NCBI GenBank assembly: GCA_949358305.1
Contig: CASHSZ010000033.1
Span: 1 to 64,000, forward strand
Direction: 5' to 3'
DNA length: 64,000 nt
Origin: Strigamia acuminata
Lineage: Eukaryota; Arthropoda; Chilopoda; Geophilomorpha; Linotaeniidae
Below, piece after piece: positions 15,265 to 24,934 of this stretch (its first letter is position 1; every line of letters starts with the position of its first letter). The position numbers and the translations under genes are program-made. The notes under the pieces are model-generated. The model worked only from the letters and a program-made list of their open reading frames with translations. It had not been told where the DNA came from and did no database searches.

Positions 15265-18206
15265 CAACCAAATCATCGGTTGGATGTTTCTAAAACTTAC
15301 ATTGGAGCCTTCTATTAAGGTTTAAACACTATTTCTGAACATTCAGAGACATTGGTCTTGTGGTGTTTGTGCTAAGTCAACTGTGATGAGATCAAAAGTC
15401 TATTCTCCCAAATCATCGGTTGGATGTTTCTAAAACTTACATTGGAGCCTTCTACTAAGGTTTAAACACTATTTCTGAACATTCAGAGACATTGGACTTG
15501 TGGTGTTTGTGCTAAGTCAACTGTGATGAGATCAAAAGTCTATTCTCCCAAATCATTGCTTGGATGTTGCTAAAACTTACATTGAAGGCTTCTACTAAGG
15601 TTTAAATACTATTTCTGAACGTTCAGAGACATTGGTCTTGTGGTGTTTGTGCTAAGTCAACTGTGATGAGATCAAAAGTCTATTCAACCAAATCATCGCT
15701 TGGATGTTGCTAAAACTTACATTGAAGGCTTCTACTAAGGTTTAAACACTATTTCTGAACATTCAGAGACATTGGTCTTGTCGTGTTTGTGCTAAGTCAA
15801 CTGTGATGAGATCAAAGTCTATTCTCCCAAATCATTGGTTGGATGTTTCTAAAACTTACATTGGAGCCTTCTACTAAGGTTTAAACACTATTTCTGAACA
15901 TTCAGAGACATTGGTCTTTTGGTGTTTGTGCTAAGTCAACTGTGATGAGATCAAAAGTCTATTCTCCCAAATCATCGGTTGGATGTTTCTAAAACTTACA
16001 TTGGAGCCTTCTACTAAGGTTTAAACACTATTTCTGAACATTCAGAGACATTGGTCTTTTGGTGTTTGTGCTAAGTCAACTGTGATGAGATCAAAAGTCT
16101 ATTCTCCCAAATCATCGGTTGGATGTTTCTAAAACTTACATTGGAGCCTTCTACTAAGGTTTAAACACTATTTCTGAACATTCAGAGACATTGGACTTGT
16201 GGTGTTTGTGTTAAGTCAACTGTGATGAGATCAAAAGTCTATTCTTCCAAATCATTGCTTGGATGTTGCTAAAACTTACATTGAAGGCTTCTACTAAGGT
16301 TTAAATACTATTTCTGAACGTTCAGAGACATTGGTCTTGTGGTGTTTGTGCTAAGTCAACTGTGATGAGATCAAAAGTCTATTCAACCAAATCATCGCTT
16401 GGATGTTGCTAAAACTTACATTGAAGGCTTCTACTAAGGTTTAAACACTATTTCTGAACATTCAGAGACATTGGTCTTGTGGTGTTTGTGCTAAGTCAAC
16501 TGTGATGAGATCAAAAGTCTATTCAACCAAATCATCGGTTGGATGTTTCTAAAACTTACATTGGAGCCTTCTATTAAGGTTTAAACACTATTTCTGAACA
16601 TTCAGAGACATTGGTCTTGTGGTGTTTGTGCTAAGTCAACTGCGATGTGAAATGAGCTCAAAATTTTTTTTTCAAAATTTAATGCTTGGGTGTTGCTAAA
16701 ACTTATATTGAAGGCTTCTACTAAGGTTTAAACACTATTTCTGAACATTCAGAGACATTGGACTTGTGGTGTTTGTGCTAAGTCAACTGTGATGAGATCA
16801 AAAGTCTATTCTCCCAAATCATTGCTTGGATGTTGCTAAAACTTACATTGAAGGCTTCTACTAAGGTTTAAATACTATTTCTGAACGTTCAGAGACATTG
16901 GTCTTGTGGTGTTTGTGCTAAGTCAACTGTGATGAGATCAAAAGTCTATTCAACCAAATCATCGGTTGGATGTTTCTAAAACTTACATTGGAGCCTTCTA
17001 TTAAGGTTTAAACACTATTTCTGAACATTCAGAGACATTGGTCTTGTGGTGTTTGTGCTAAGTCAACTGTGATGAGATCAAAAGTCTATTCTCCCAAATC
17101 ATCGGTTGGATGTTTCTAAAACTTACATTGGAGCCTTCTACTAAGGTTTAAACACTATTTCTGAACATTCAGAGACATTGGACTTGTGGTGTTTGTGCTA
17201 AGTCAACTGTGATGAGATCAAAAGTCTATTCTCCCAAATCATTGCTTGGATGTTGCTAAAACTTACATTGAAGGCTTCTACTAAGGTTTAAATACTATTT
17301 CTGAACGTTCAGAGACATTGGTCTTGTGGTGTTTGTGCTAAGTCAACTGTGATGAGATCAAAAGTCTATTCAACCAAATCATCGCTTGGATGTTGCTAAA
17401 ACTTACATTGAAGGCTTCTACTAAGGTTTAAACACTATTTCTGAACATTCAGAGACATTGGTCTTGTCGTGTTTGTGCTAAGTCAACTGTGATGAGATCA
17501 AAGTCTATTCTCCCAAATCATTGGTTGGATGTTTCTAAAACTTACATTGGAGCCTTCTACTAAGGTTTAAACACTATTTCTGAACATTCAGAGACATTGG
17601 TCTTTTGGTGTTTGTGCTAAGTCAACTGTGATGAGATCAAAAGTCTATTCTCCCAAATCATCGGTTGGATGTTTCTAAAACTTACATTGGAGCCTTCTAC
17701 TAAGGTTTAAACACTATTTCTGAACATTCAGAGACATTGGTCTTTTGGTGTTTGTGCTAAGTCAACTGTGATGAGATCAAAAGTCTATTCTCCCAAATCA
17801 TCGGTTGGATGTTTCTAAAACTTACATTGGAGCCTTCTACTAAGGTTTAAACACTATTTCTGAACATTCAGAGACATTGGACTTGTGGTGTTTGTGTTAA
17901 GTCAACTGTGATGAGATCAAAAGTCTATTCTTCCAAATCATTGCTTGGATGTTGCTAAAACTTACATTGAAGGCTTCTACTAAGGTTTAAATACTATTTC
18001 TGAACGTTCAGAGACATTGGTCTTGTGGTGTTTGTGCTAAGTCAACTGTGATGAGATCAAAAGTCTATTCAACCAAATCATCGCTTGGATGTTGCTAAAA
18101 CTTACATTGAAGGCTTCTACTAAGGTTTAAACACTATTTCTGAACATTCAGAGACATTGGTCTTGTGGTGTTTGTGCTAAGTCAACTGTGATGAGATCAA
18201 AAGTCT
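14908..18206 (+). repeat. 1686-bp tandem higher-order duplication
   Basis: Each copy begins with a type 2 AT-rich monomer (14908 and 16594). TCTATTAAGG (15311 and 16997), TCGTGTTTGT (15781 and 17467) and GTGTTAAGTC (16208 and 17894) all keep the 1686-bp offset. It overlaps the tail of the 2393-bp duplication. The match ends near 18206, where CAACC is replaced by CTCCC. Confidence 0.87.
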
Positions 18207-19294
18207 ATTCTCCCAAATCATCGGTTGGATGTTTCTAAAACTTACATTGGAGCCTTCTACTAAGGTTTAAACACTATTTCTGAACATTCAGAGACATTGG
18301 TCTTTTGGTGTTTGTGCTAAGTCAACTGTGATGAGATCAAAAGTCTATTCTCCCAAATCATCGGTTGGATGTTTCTAAAACTTACATTGGAGCCTTCTAC
18401 TAAGGTTTAAACACTATTTCTGAACATTCAGAGACATTGGTCTTGTGGTGTTTGTGCTAAGTCAACTGTGATGAGATCAAAAGTCTATTCTCCCAAATCA
18501 TTGGTTGGATGTTTCTAAAACTTACATTGGAGCCTTCTACTAAGGTTTAAACACTATTTCTGAACATTCAGAGACATTGGTCTTGTGGTGTTTGTGCTAA
18601 GTCAACTGTGATGAGATCAAAAGTCTATTCTCCCAAATCATTGCTTGGATGTTGCTAAAACTTACATTGAAGGCTTCTACTAAGGTTTAAACACTATTTC
18701 TGAACATTCAGAGACATTGGTCTTGTGGTGTTTGTGCTAAGTCAACTGTGATGAGATCAAAAGTCTATTCTCCCAAATCATCGGTTGGATGTTTCTAAAA
18801 CTTACATTGGAGCCTTCTACTAAGGTTTAAACACTATTTCTGAACATTCAGAGACATTGGTCTTTTGGTGTTTGTGCTAAGTCAACTGTGATGAGATCAA
18901 AAGTCTATTCTCCCAAATCATCAGTTGGATGTTTCTAAAACTTACATTGAAGGCTTCTACTAAGGTTTAAACACTATTTCTGAACATTCAGAGACATTGG
19001 TCTTGTGGTGTTTGTGCTAAGTCAACTGTGATGAGATCAAAAGTCTATTCTCCCAAATCATCCGTTGGATGTTTCTAAAACTTACATTGGAGCCTTCTAC
19101 TAAGGTTTAAACACTATTTCTGAACATTCAGAGACATTGGTCTTGTGGTGTTTGTGCTAAGTCAACTGTGATGAGATCAAAAGTCTATTCTCCCAAATCA
19201 TCGGTTGGATGTTTCTAAAACTTACATTGGAGCCTTCTACTAAGGTTTAAACACTATTTCTGAACATTCAGAGACATTGGACTTGTGGTGTTTG

Positions 19295-19702
19295 TGTTGC
19301 GAGCAAGAACGCAACAAAAAGATCTGGAGATTTCACGTTGTTTATCTTCTGAAAGAGAGAAAAGGCTTTTTAATTTTGTTGTCAAGTTTGAATAGATTTG
19401 CAACTCTTATCTGACATGTCCAGTTGGTTTGCTGCCTTGTTGTCACGATCCTGGAAGTTCAAGGGGGTTGTCACTTCGCTTGCCACACCTGGAATGTTTG
19501 GAAGTTGTGTTTTTAGTCTTTTGGCATTGTTTTATGTGTCTTTTTCACTTGTTTGTGTTATTTCTAGTATTTATAAGTTTTCTCCTGTTTCCAGTTCACT
19601 TGTGAGAGAGATAGGCGTGCATCGGCAAGATGGCCGCCATAGCATAAGTGAGCTGGGAAACAGGAGAACTTGAAATAAGCACAATTGCAGTTTTAGTGCT
19701 TG
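19295..19702 (+). repeat. Outer element 5' LTR, left piece
   Basis: First 408 bp of the outer 5' LTR, matching 33534-33941 with no difference seen by eye. It begins TGTTGCG and has a matching CGCAACA eight bases later, so the LTR tip can fold as a short inverted repeat. An AAGATGGCCGCCAT block at 19627-19640 resembles a YY1/Pho site. The piece ends at the CTTG target site used by the inner element. The 91-codon open frame inside it is probably fortuitous. Confidence 0.93.
19699..19702 (+). repeat. Target site duplication CTTG, left copy
   Basis: The uninterrupted outer LTR reads AGTGCTTGTTTCAC at 33934-33947. At the inner insertion CTTG precedes the TGTTGCTAGC start and is repeated at 26293-26296 after the AGAAACA end, giving a 4-bp duplication. 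This fits BEL/Pao integration, which usually duplicates 4-6 bp. Confidence 0.95.
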
Positions 19703-21060
19703 TGTTGCTAGCAACATAAAGGAAAGCTGCTAAACGTCTTAAAAATTAGTCATCTGGAATTATTAAAAAGGGTTTTTAATATTTATCTTAGATTGGGAAT
19801 TTAATTAGACACTTATCTGAATATAAGTCTTCTTTGAGTTAGTTTGAGTGAATTTCTCAGTACTGGTTGATCTGACCGGATAAATCTGGGAAGAAAAGAG
19901 TTTTTACATTAGTTATTTATCCACTTAGAATTTATTTTCTATCTTGTTTACCTGTGTTATGCATGTTTTGATGTTTCCAAGTGTTTTCCTGTTTCCAGTC
20001 CACTATTGTCAATGTAGTGACAAGGTGTAATGATGCTCTCAGACAGCAAAAGGGTACTAGAATGAGAAATGTATGTTATTATCAGTTTTAAGCTGTTTCA
20101 ATCAATTTCTGTTTGTTTTCTGTATATTACTAACCAATTAAGCGTTATGTTAACTTAGATTGTGTGTAGCCTGTCTGGTGAGCTAATTTCAAGCCTTTTT
20201 ATCTTCCTGCAAGTGATCTCTGTTTACATTGTCGGCCATTACTGTGGGAGTGGTCTACTTGTATCTGTAAAGAGAGGAGAAAATGTTTAATCCCAAAGAG
20301 TTTTTGTGGGTTCTGATTAATAATTAATCACTTAATTATTATGCAATGTAAAAGTGTTAAGTTTAAGATTTATCTGTGTTGATTTATAACTTAACTTCTG
20401 CACTTACTGTAAAGTTGCCAGCTCATTGGTCTAAAATGTCTTTACTTATTCTTTTCTCTATTTTATGAGTTGTTCAGTGTGTTTTAGAGTGAATAATTTA
20501 GTTCTCAATGAGCATTGTGTTTAGAGACTGTTGTTAATGTATACTTTTGCATTTAATGTCAAATACTTGCTGTTAGGCTTATGTGTTTTCAACTATTAAC
20601 TTCTACGGTAGTTTTGTTGTGCCAGCAGTACTTATTTCTCTTTACAAGCACTTAGAGACCTCTGTAACTTTAAGTGCAAGTGTCCTTATACAATGTGGAG
20701 ATAGTTACACTTGTTGTTTCTTATTATTGTTAAAGTGTGACTTCTTTGTAAAATCCTCGTGATTCAATTGTAGTAGTCTTGTTAAGAATTTAGAGAATAA
20801 AATGGTTGCTTTTTATTTCTCTCCAAGTCTCATTTCTCTATACAACCAGAAAGCAATGTGCAGTGAGTAGAAAAATCCTCCTTCCTCCTCCTTGAACTCA
20901 CCAGTGGCAGATCATCATGTGAAGCAGCAAGTTCAAGTCCAGTGTTTGCATTTCTTCAAGTCTTTGGCCAACTTCTGTGTATCAATTTTAGCCAAGCAGC
21001 AGTCAAGTATTGCCGCCCCTCCTTCTGGCCTGGTTGTCGCCTGCGACCTTGCCAGAAACA
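19703..21060 (+). repeat. Inner element 5' LTR
   Basis: 1358-bp LTR with a constant offset of 5232 bp to the 3' copy and no mismatch found by eye. The first 14 bases, TGTTGCTAGCAACA, are a perfect palindrome. It ends CCAGAAACA. A canonical AATAAA lies at 20796-20801, about 260 bp before the LTR end, which places the R/U5 part after it. A GGCCATT near 20234 is a possible YY1/Pho core. No convincing TATA box was seen. No coding region is supported inside. Confidence 0.97.
20796..20801 (+). promoter_or_regulatory. Polyadenylation signal in inner 5' LTR
   Basis: AATAAA in the context GAGAATAAAATGG. The identical copy in the 3' LTR at 26028-26033 is the one expected to end the element transcript. 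Confidence 0.6.
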
Positions 21061-21881
21061 ATTTGGTACCGTGAACCAAGGATTTCTTCCAGTTATCTCA
21101 GTGGACCTTCATGTGTGCTGCAAAATTCATCAGTGGGTTTTGTTCTCAAGCTGTGCAAAGCTTTTATGTGTAAAGTGCCATTGAAGCTGTGCCACTACAG
21201 TGAAGTGTATGCTCTCGTCCGCCTTTCACAGGCAAAAAAGTGGGTTTTTCAAGTTGGATTCTCAAATTGTCAAGATGGTCAAGATGTTTTTCAACTTGGA
21301 TCAAGCAAGGCTTCGAGAGTACGAGCGATCCTGCACGACAATCAATTCCAAACACAACGCAATGTACATCCTACAAGAAGATTTGAAGAAATAATTATTA
21401 AGAATTATTATTTAAATAGAATAATATCCGAATTTGCTGCTGTAATTATTTCAAAAAGAGTTTTTGATTAGAAACTGGTGTAGTTGGGGGGAGAAGAAGT
21501 TTAAGTCTTAACAGTTTGAATAAATTCTCGATTCCAGTTTGTGGAATTTAGAGAATATCCAGTGAATTAGTGAATAATACTAAGCTTTAGTGTTGGTATC
21601 CCAATTTAAAACGAGTATCTAGTCAGAAACTCAATTGTGAAAATAAGAGAATTGTCAATTACCTTTAATTATTGAATTTTGGGGGTTAATTTGCCAATCC
21701 TGTTAACATCCCGTGTGTTTCAATCCTGTTAACAGCTTGTGGATATCCATCCCGTTTTTGTGTGTTCAGTAAATCCTAGAGTGTAAAAGAATTAGACAAT
21801 TTCTTGTTAACCAATTTAGTCAGTTAAGTTGAGTTTGAATCCTGAACTGATCTTTGAATTCTTCATTTCTCGGTGAGGATT
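21061..21881 (+). other. Inner element leader region
   Basis: 821 bp between the 5' LTR and the Gag start. It opens with the candidate primer-binding site. A segment near 21353 (AACACAACGCAATGT) also occurs in the outer leader near 27678, showing that the two leaders are related. A 14-base direct repeat CAATCCTGTTAACA occurs at 21695 and 21721. Short open frames here overlap in several phases and have no recognisable product. Packaging signals would be expected here, but none can be assigned by eye. Confidence 0.75.
21064..21077 (+). promoter_or_regulatory. Candidate primer-binding site, inner element
   Basis: TGGTACCGTGAACC begins three bases after the LTR end. A TGG start complements the CCA end of a tRNA, and the first 11 bases are identical to the corresponding site of the outer element. 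I could not assign the tRNA. Confidence 0.6.
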
Positions 21882-24800
21882 ATGGCTACATTATCCGCTG
21901 CTGATCTCGAGGAAAAGGAGGTCATTTGGAAAGCAAAGGCTCAAGGAGCCGAGGATCTGCTGGGATCTTCAGTCAACATTCTAGACGGAGGAGAGCTGGA
22001 AGCCATGCAAATAACGGTTGACCAGCAATTGAGTGATCTCGCAGACGAATTGAAAGCTCTTAAAGACGAGTCAAAAAGAGAGGACTATTTAGCGGGGCTT
22101 CAACGAATTGAAGACATTAGAACCAGAGTAAATTTATTGAAGCAAAGAGCAAAAGTGTCTGGAAAAATGGCAGGGCAATTTGGTTCCCATCCGGGACAGA
22201 ATTCCAGTTTAAACCAGACGTCCGCTTCATCTAGGAGAAACACGAGATTGCCGAAAACCGACATTGCCAAATTTAGTGGCGATGCAACTGAATATAGAGG
22301 TTTTGCGAATTTATTCGAATCAGCAGTTGATCAGAACACGGAGCTTTCGAACGTGGAAAAGCTTATATATCTGAGGTCATGCTGCACTGGGGCTGCAGAA
22401 TCCGCAATCAAGTCGTACCCAATAACTGATGACGCCTACCCATTAGCGAAAAACACATTGGAGAGTCTATTCGGTTCTGAAAACACGCAGAGAAATGCTA
22501 TTTCAAAGATGATTAGGGAGTCGAAACCCGTTTTCGATCTCTACCCAATCGAGCCACTCAAAGCTCTATTCACGTCATTGGCATCTGCTGTCCGGACCAT
22601 GGCGCAACTGTCTGTGTCAGTTGACACTACTGGAACGTACCTTATTCCAGAACTACTTAGAAAATTTCCACCGGAGATCTCCCAACGTTTTTACCGAAAG
22701 CATCAAGGAAAAGTTGATGATGTTAACGTTTTTCTGGACTTCGTAGCAACCGAGATACAACTGGCTGAATTGTCGGAAGAAAGCGTTCTCCTTAAGCGCG
22801 CTCATCTGAAGAAGTCAGAAAAATTTGAGAAAACTTCAAAGGAAACAAGAGAAAGACCAACTGGAACCATGTCCTCATTCGTGACTTCCGAGAATGGAAA
22901 ATTGAGTATGAATTCCAAGTCAAATCCAAACCGCAAACCCGCCTGCGCTTATTGTGATGGTGATCACGCACACGCAAATTGTGATGCGGATCTCGATGTA
23001 CCGGCGAGGATCGAAATAGTGAAGAAGAAACGACTTTGTTTCAACTGCTTGAGATATAACCACACAGCCAAAGAATGTACCGTGAAGTTTTGTTGTCGCT
23101 TGTGTGGTGGAAGACATCACACATCGATCTGCAACAAAAACAACAAAGAAAAAGCGATTACACCAAAAGAAGAAAACGTGTCTACTAATGTATCGCTTAC
23201 CGAGTCGGTGGAGATTCAACTGATGGTCTTCACTGCTCTTTTTGTGAAGAAAAATGGAGACATGTACCCCGTCCGCGGATTACTAGATCCAGGAAGCCAT
23301 CGCTCCTACGTCACGAAGAGACTAGTAAATAAATTCCGGATGCAAAAGATCGAGACACTACACACGATGACACAGTGTCTGCTCAACAAAAAGCCAGTTC
23401 CGACGACACATGATGTCTTTAGATTCGAACTACAATCAAGACACGGAACGGAAAAGACATCAATCCTTGCATTAGAAACCGACACGCTCCCGAAAGTCAA
23501 AGGGATAATTGGAGCAGAAGCCATAAAGCAGGTCCAATCACTCGGACTTGAGATGGCTGAGATACATCCGTCAGAATCGGAAGACATTGACGTCTTATTA
23601 GGAAGCAACGCATGGTGGAAGATTTGTCAAGGTGGAAGCCGAAAAATCAACGACGAGTTGGGATTAATGGAGACAATTTTTGGGTGGATTCTAAACGGTC
23701 GACTGAAACCAAACAACCCGCTTGAAGAAAACATGGCAGCGTGCAACATTTCTTGCATGGCGGTCGAGTCCAAAGAAGAAGTGATCTCAAATCAACCTGA
23801 AAATGACGAAAACAAAATAGTCCAATTAATTCCGAAATCACTGCCCAACATGAATGGCGAACCCGGTGTGAATAAACAGACAGACGTCACACCTTCTTGT
23901 TTTGCCGCGAGCCTCTCCAGTGGTCTGGAGAAAGAGGAACTGGACACCACCCTCCAAAAAACGAAAAAGTCGTTCAAGGATGGAGGATTGGTCAACAGAA
24001 CTCCAAGCTCGGACATGAAGCCGGAATTACGAGGGCGAAATCAGTTAGAGTCAGGGAGAAAGAACGTCGAATTACTTACAAACCAAGTGCCCAGTTTACC
24101 CAAATTGTGTGCAATCGTGAGATGGAGTGGAAACGTGATTCTGAATTTCTGGAAAAAGAAAATTGATTTGTCAACCAATCAAAAGGGAATTCATCTCATC
24201 ATTGGTCCAATGTATGCGGGGAAAACGACCAAGTTATTGAAGCTTTTAGAAAAGGAAGAGAAGACGTCGTCCCTGCTAATTAAACACTCCAATGACGATC
24301 GTTACAGTAAAACCGAAGTCGTGACCCACGACGGTCATCGACGAGAAGCAATCGCGACCAGTAGCCTAATCAATGCTGTGGAAAAAACGAAATTAGTGAA
24401 GGCAATCGGAATTGACGAAGGACAGTTTTTTCCCGACATTTTTACTTTTTCAAATGAAATGGCTGAGCAAAAGAAAAAGGTAATAGTCGCCGCATTAGAC
24501 GTCGACTTCAAGAGGAAGCCATTTGATCAGATATCCAAGTTAGTTCCACTAGCCGAGTCTGTTGTGAAACTACAAGCAAAATGTTATTTTTGCGGAGATA
24601 AAGCTGAATTTTCAAGACGAATTTCGCACGAAACCAGAGTCAAGATGATAGGAGGGATCGACAAATACAAACCAACCTGTCGAGTATGTTTCTCAAAGCC
24701 CATGAAGTCCCTAGAGACGAAAAGGAAAATCATCAACGGAATTATTCGACTTAGTTGTATGATTGTCAACCGAAGAATACCTCCGTGGATACCAAATTTG

Positions 24801-24899
24801 ATCCGTCAAAGAATCATGCCACCCAGAGTGGAATACGAAAAGGTGAAAGAGGTCTCCCAAATATTATCCTCAAAGACCAGAAGTAATCAAACTAAATGA
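21882..24899 (+). CDS. Gag-aspartic protease-thymidine kinase polyprotein
   Basis: A 1005-aa ORF from ATG 21882, which has A at -3 and G at +4; the outer gag also opens ATGGCTACA. The frame is open three codons further upstream from a GTG, which I do not use. Residues about 122-290 are a BEL/Pao Gag (DUF1759-like). Three zinc knuckles follow: C355/C358/H362/C367, C386/C389/H394/C399 and C405/C408/H412/C417. The DUF1758-type aspartic protease has LLDPGS (D469) and DVLLGSNAWW (570-579), then TIFGW near 598. Homology to the outer polyprotein stops near residue 635, just before the segment leading into RT. A low-complexity polar linker (about 635-765) joins a complete thymidine kinase (about 769-941) and a basic 64-residue tail of unknown role. 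RT, RNase H and integrase are absent. Released by the protease or left fused, the kinase would make dTMP from thymidine, in cytosol or particle. The reading frame is intact. Confidence 0.96.
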   Translation: MATLSAADLEEKEVIWKAKAQGAEDLLGSSVNILDGGELEAMQITVDQQLSDLADELKALKDESKREDYLAGLQRIEDIRTRVNLLKQRAKVSGKMAGQFGSHPGQNSSLNQTSASSRRNTRLPKTDIAKFSGDATEYRGFANLFESAVDQNTELSNVEKLIYLRSCCTGAAESAIKSYPITDDAYPLAKNTLESLFGSENTQRNAISKMIRESKPVFDLYPIEPLKALFTSLASAVRTMAQLSVSVDTTGTYLIPELLRKFPPEISQRFYRKHQGKVDDVNVFLDFVATEIQLAELSEESVLLKRAHLKKSEKFEKTSKETRERPTGTMSSFVTSENGKLSMNSKSNPNRKPACAYCDGDHAHANCDADLDVPARIEIVKKKRLCFNCLRYNHTAKECTVKFCCRLCGGRHHTSICNKNNKEKAITPKEENVSTNVSLTESVEIQLMVFTALFVKKNGDMYPVRGLLDPGSHRSYVTKRLVNKFRMQKIETLHTMTQCLLNKKPVPTTHDVFRFELQSRHGTEKTSILALETDTLPKVKGIIGAEAIKQVQSLGLEMAEIHPSESEDIDVLLGSNAWWKICQGGSRKINDELGLMETIFGWILNGRLKPNNPLEENMAACNISCMAVESKEEVISNQPENDENKIVQLIPKSLPNMNGEPGVNKQTDVTPSCFAASLSSGLEKEELDTTLQKTKKSFKDGGLVNRTPSSDMKPELRGRNQLESGRKNVELLTNQVPSLPKLCAIVRWSGNVILNFWKKKIDLSTNQKGIHLIIGPMYAGKTTKLLKLLEKEEKTSSLLIKHSNDDRYSKTEVVTHDGHRREAIATSSLINAVEKTKLVKAIGIDEGQFFPDIFTFSNEMAEQKKKVIVAALDVDFKRKPFDQISKLVPLAESVVKLQAKCYFCGDKAEFSRRISHETRVKMIGGIDKYKPTCRVCFSKPMKSLETKRKIINGIIRLSCMIVNRRIPPWIPNLIRQRIMPPRVEYEKVKEVSQILSSKTRSNQTK
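24186..24704 (+). other. Captured TK1-type thymidine kinase domain
   Basis: Part of the 21882-24899 ORF (polyprotein residues 769-941). Seen directly: the P-loop GPMYAGKT (775-782), DDRY and THDG in the region that follows, the DEGQFFPD motif with catalytic Glu at 846, ALDVDFKRKPF with aromatics F876 and F881, LVPLAESVVKL, GGIDKY with Tyr929, and a four-cysteine zinc site C901/C904/C933/C936. Spacings equal those of human TK1: 55 residues from the catalytic Glu to the first zinc Cys, 32 between the Cys pairs, and 30 from Glu to the first pocket Phe. This is a type II thymidine kinase (thymidine + ATP to dTMP + ADP). No KEN degron, which in vertebrate TK1 drives mitotic destruction, lies in the tail. 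The domain has no introns, so capture through RNA or from an intronless gene is likely. Animal or viral origin is undecided. Confidence 0.95.
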
Positions 24900-24934
24900 T
24901 GGGTTGTTCGCACTTTCTTTTCGCCGGCAATCTA
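24900..24934 (+). other. Inner 3' untranslated spacer and plus-strand primer region
   Basis: Only 35 bp separate the stop codon from the 3' LTR. There is no classical purine tract. The end, TTCTTTTCGCCGGCAATCTA, resembles the same place in the outer element (CTTCTTTTTTCGGCTGGCAGCGA), so a shared atypical plus-strand priming signal is likely. Confidence 0.5.

Larger units (their letters stand above)
1820..16740 (+). repeat. AT-rich 147-bp satellite monomers, left array
   Basis: A second monomer class is scattered through the left array. It is 147 bp rather than 140 and carries GCGATGTGAAAT followed by a T9 tract in place of the GTGATGAGATC...CTCCCAAATC middle. Two subtypes exist. Type 1 (AAATAAGC...CAAATTTTATTGC, usually preceded by ATTAATCTTG) occurs at 1820, 2527, 3792, 4506, 5771, 6485, 12368 and 14761. 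Type 2 (AAATGAGC...CAAAATTTAATGC) occurs at 3939, 5918, 12515, 14908 and 16594. Types 1 and 2 often sit side by side. The type 2 unit at 16594 has no type 1 partner and marks a duplication boundary. All numbers are CTGAAC starts. Confidence 0.93.
1..19294 (+). repeat. Left satellite array, 140-bp monomer
   Basis: Head-to-tail array of a 140-bp monomer, about 137 units by length. Taking CTGAAC as monomer start, consecutive units begin at 421 and 561. Common variants are a one-base deletion in the GATCAAAAGTC stretch (139 bp), CTCCC versus CAACC, TTGG/TCGG/TTGC before TTGGATG, and GGAGCC versus GAAGGC. These variants recur in fixed combinations, so the array is built of multi-monomer higher-order units. 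No reading frame of note is present. The array runs uninterrupted to the retrotransposon junction at 19295. Such arrays are typical of centromeric or pericentromeric heterochromatin, but no CENP-B box was seen, so a centromeric role is only inferred. Confidence 0.98.

Noticed and set aside
1-19294. CRISPR-like array of regular repeats
   Set aside because: The whole 140-bp unit repeats with no unique spacers, and the context is eukaryotic satellite.
19416-19673. Small ORF in the outer LTR with a hydrophobic stretch
   Set aside because: It lies in LTR sequence, has no recognisable domain, and its identical copy in the 3' LTR only reflects LTR identity.
20892-21471. Overlapping short ORFs at the end of the inner LTR and in the leader
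   Set aside because: They overlap in several frames, cross the LTR border and have no family resemblance.
21873-21881. Upstream GTG as the start of the inner polyprotein
   Set aside because: The ATG at 21882 has a good context and aligns with the outer gag start; GTG initiation is unlikely in an animal.
24186-24704. Independent host TK1 gene or pseudogene at this locus
   Set aside because: The kinase is in frame with Gag-protease, has no stop or intron, and lies between identical LTRs with target duplications.
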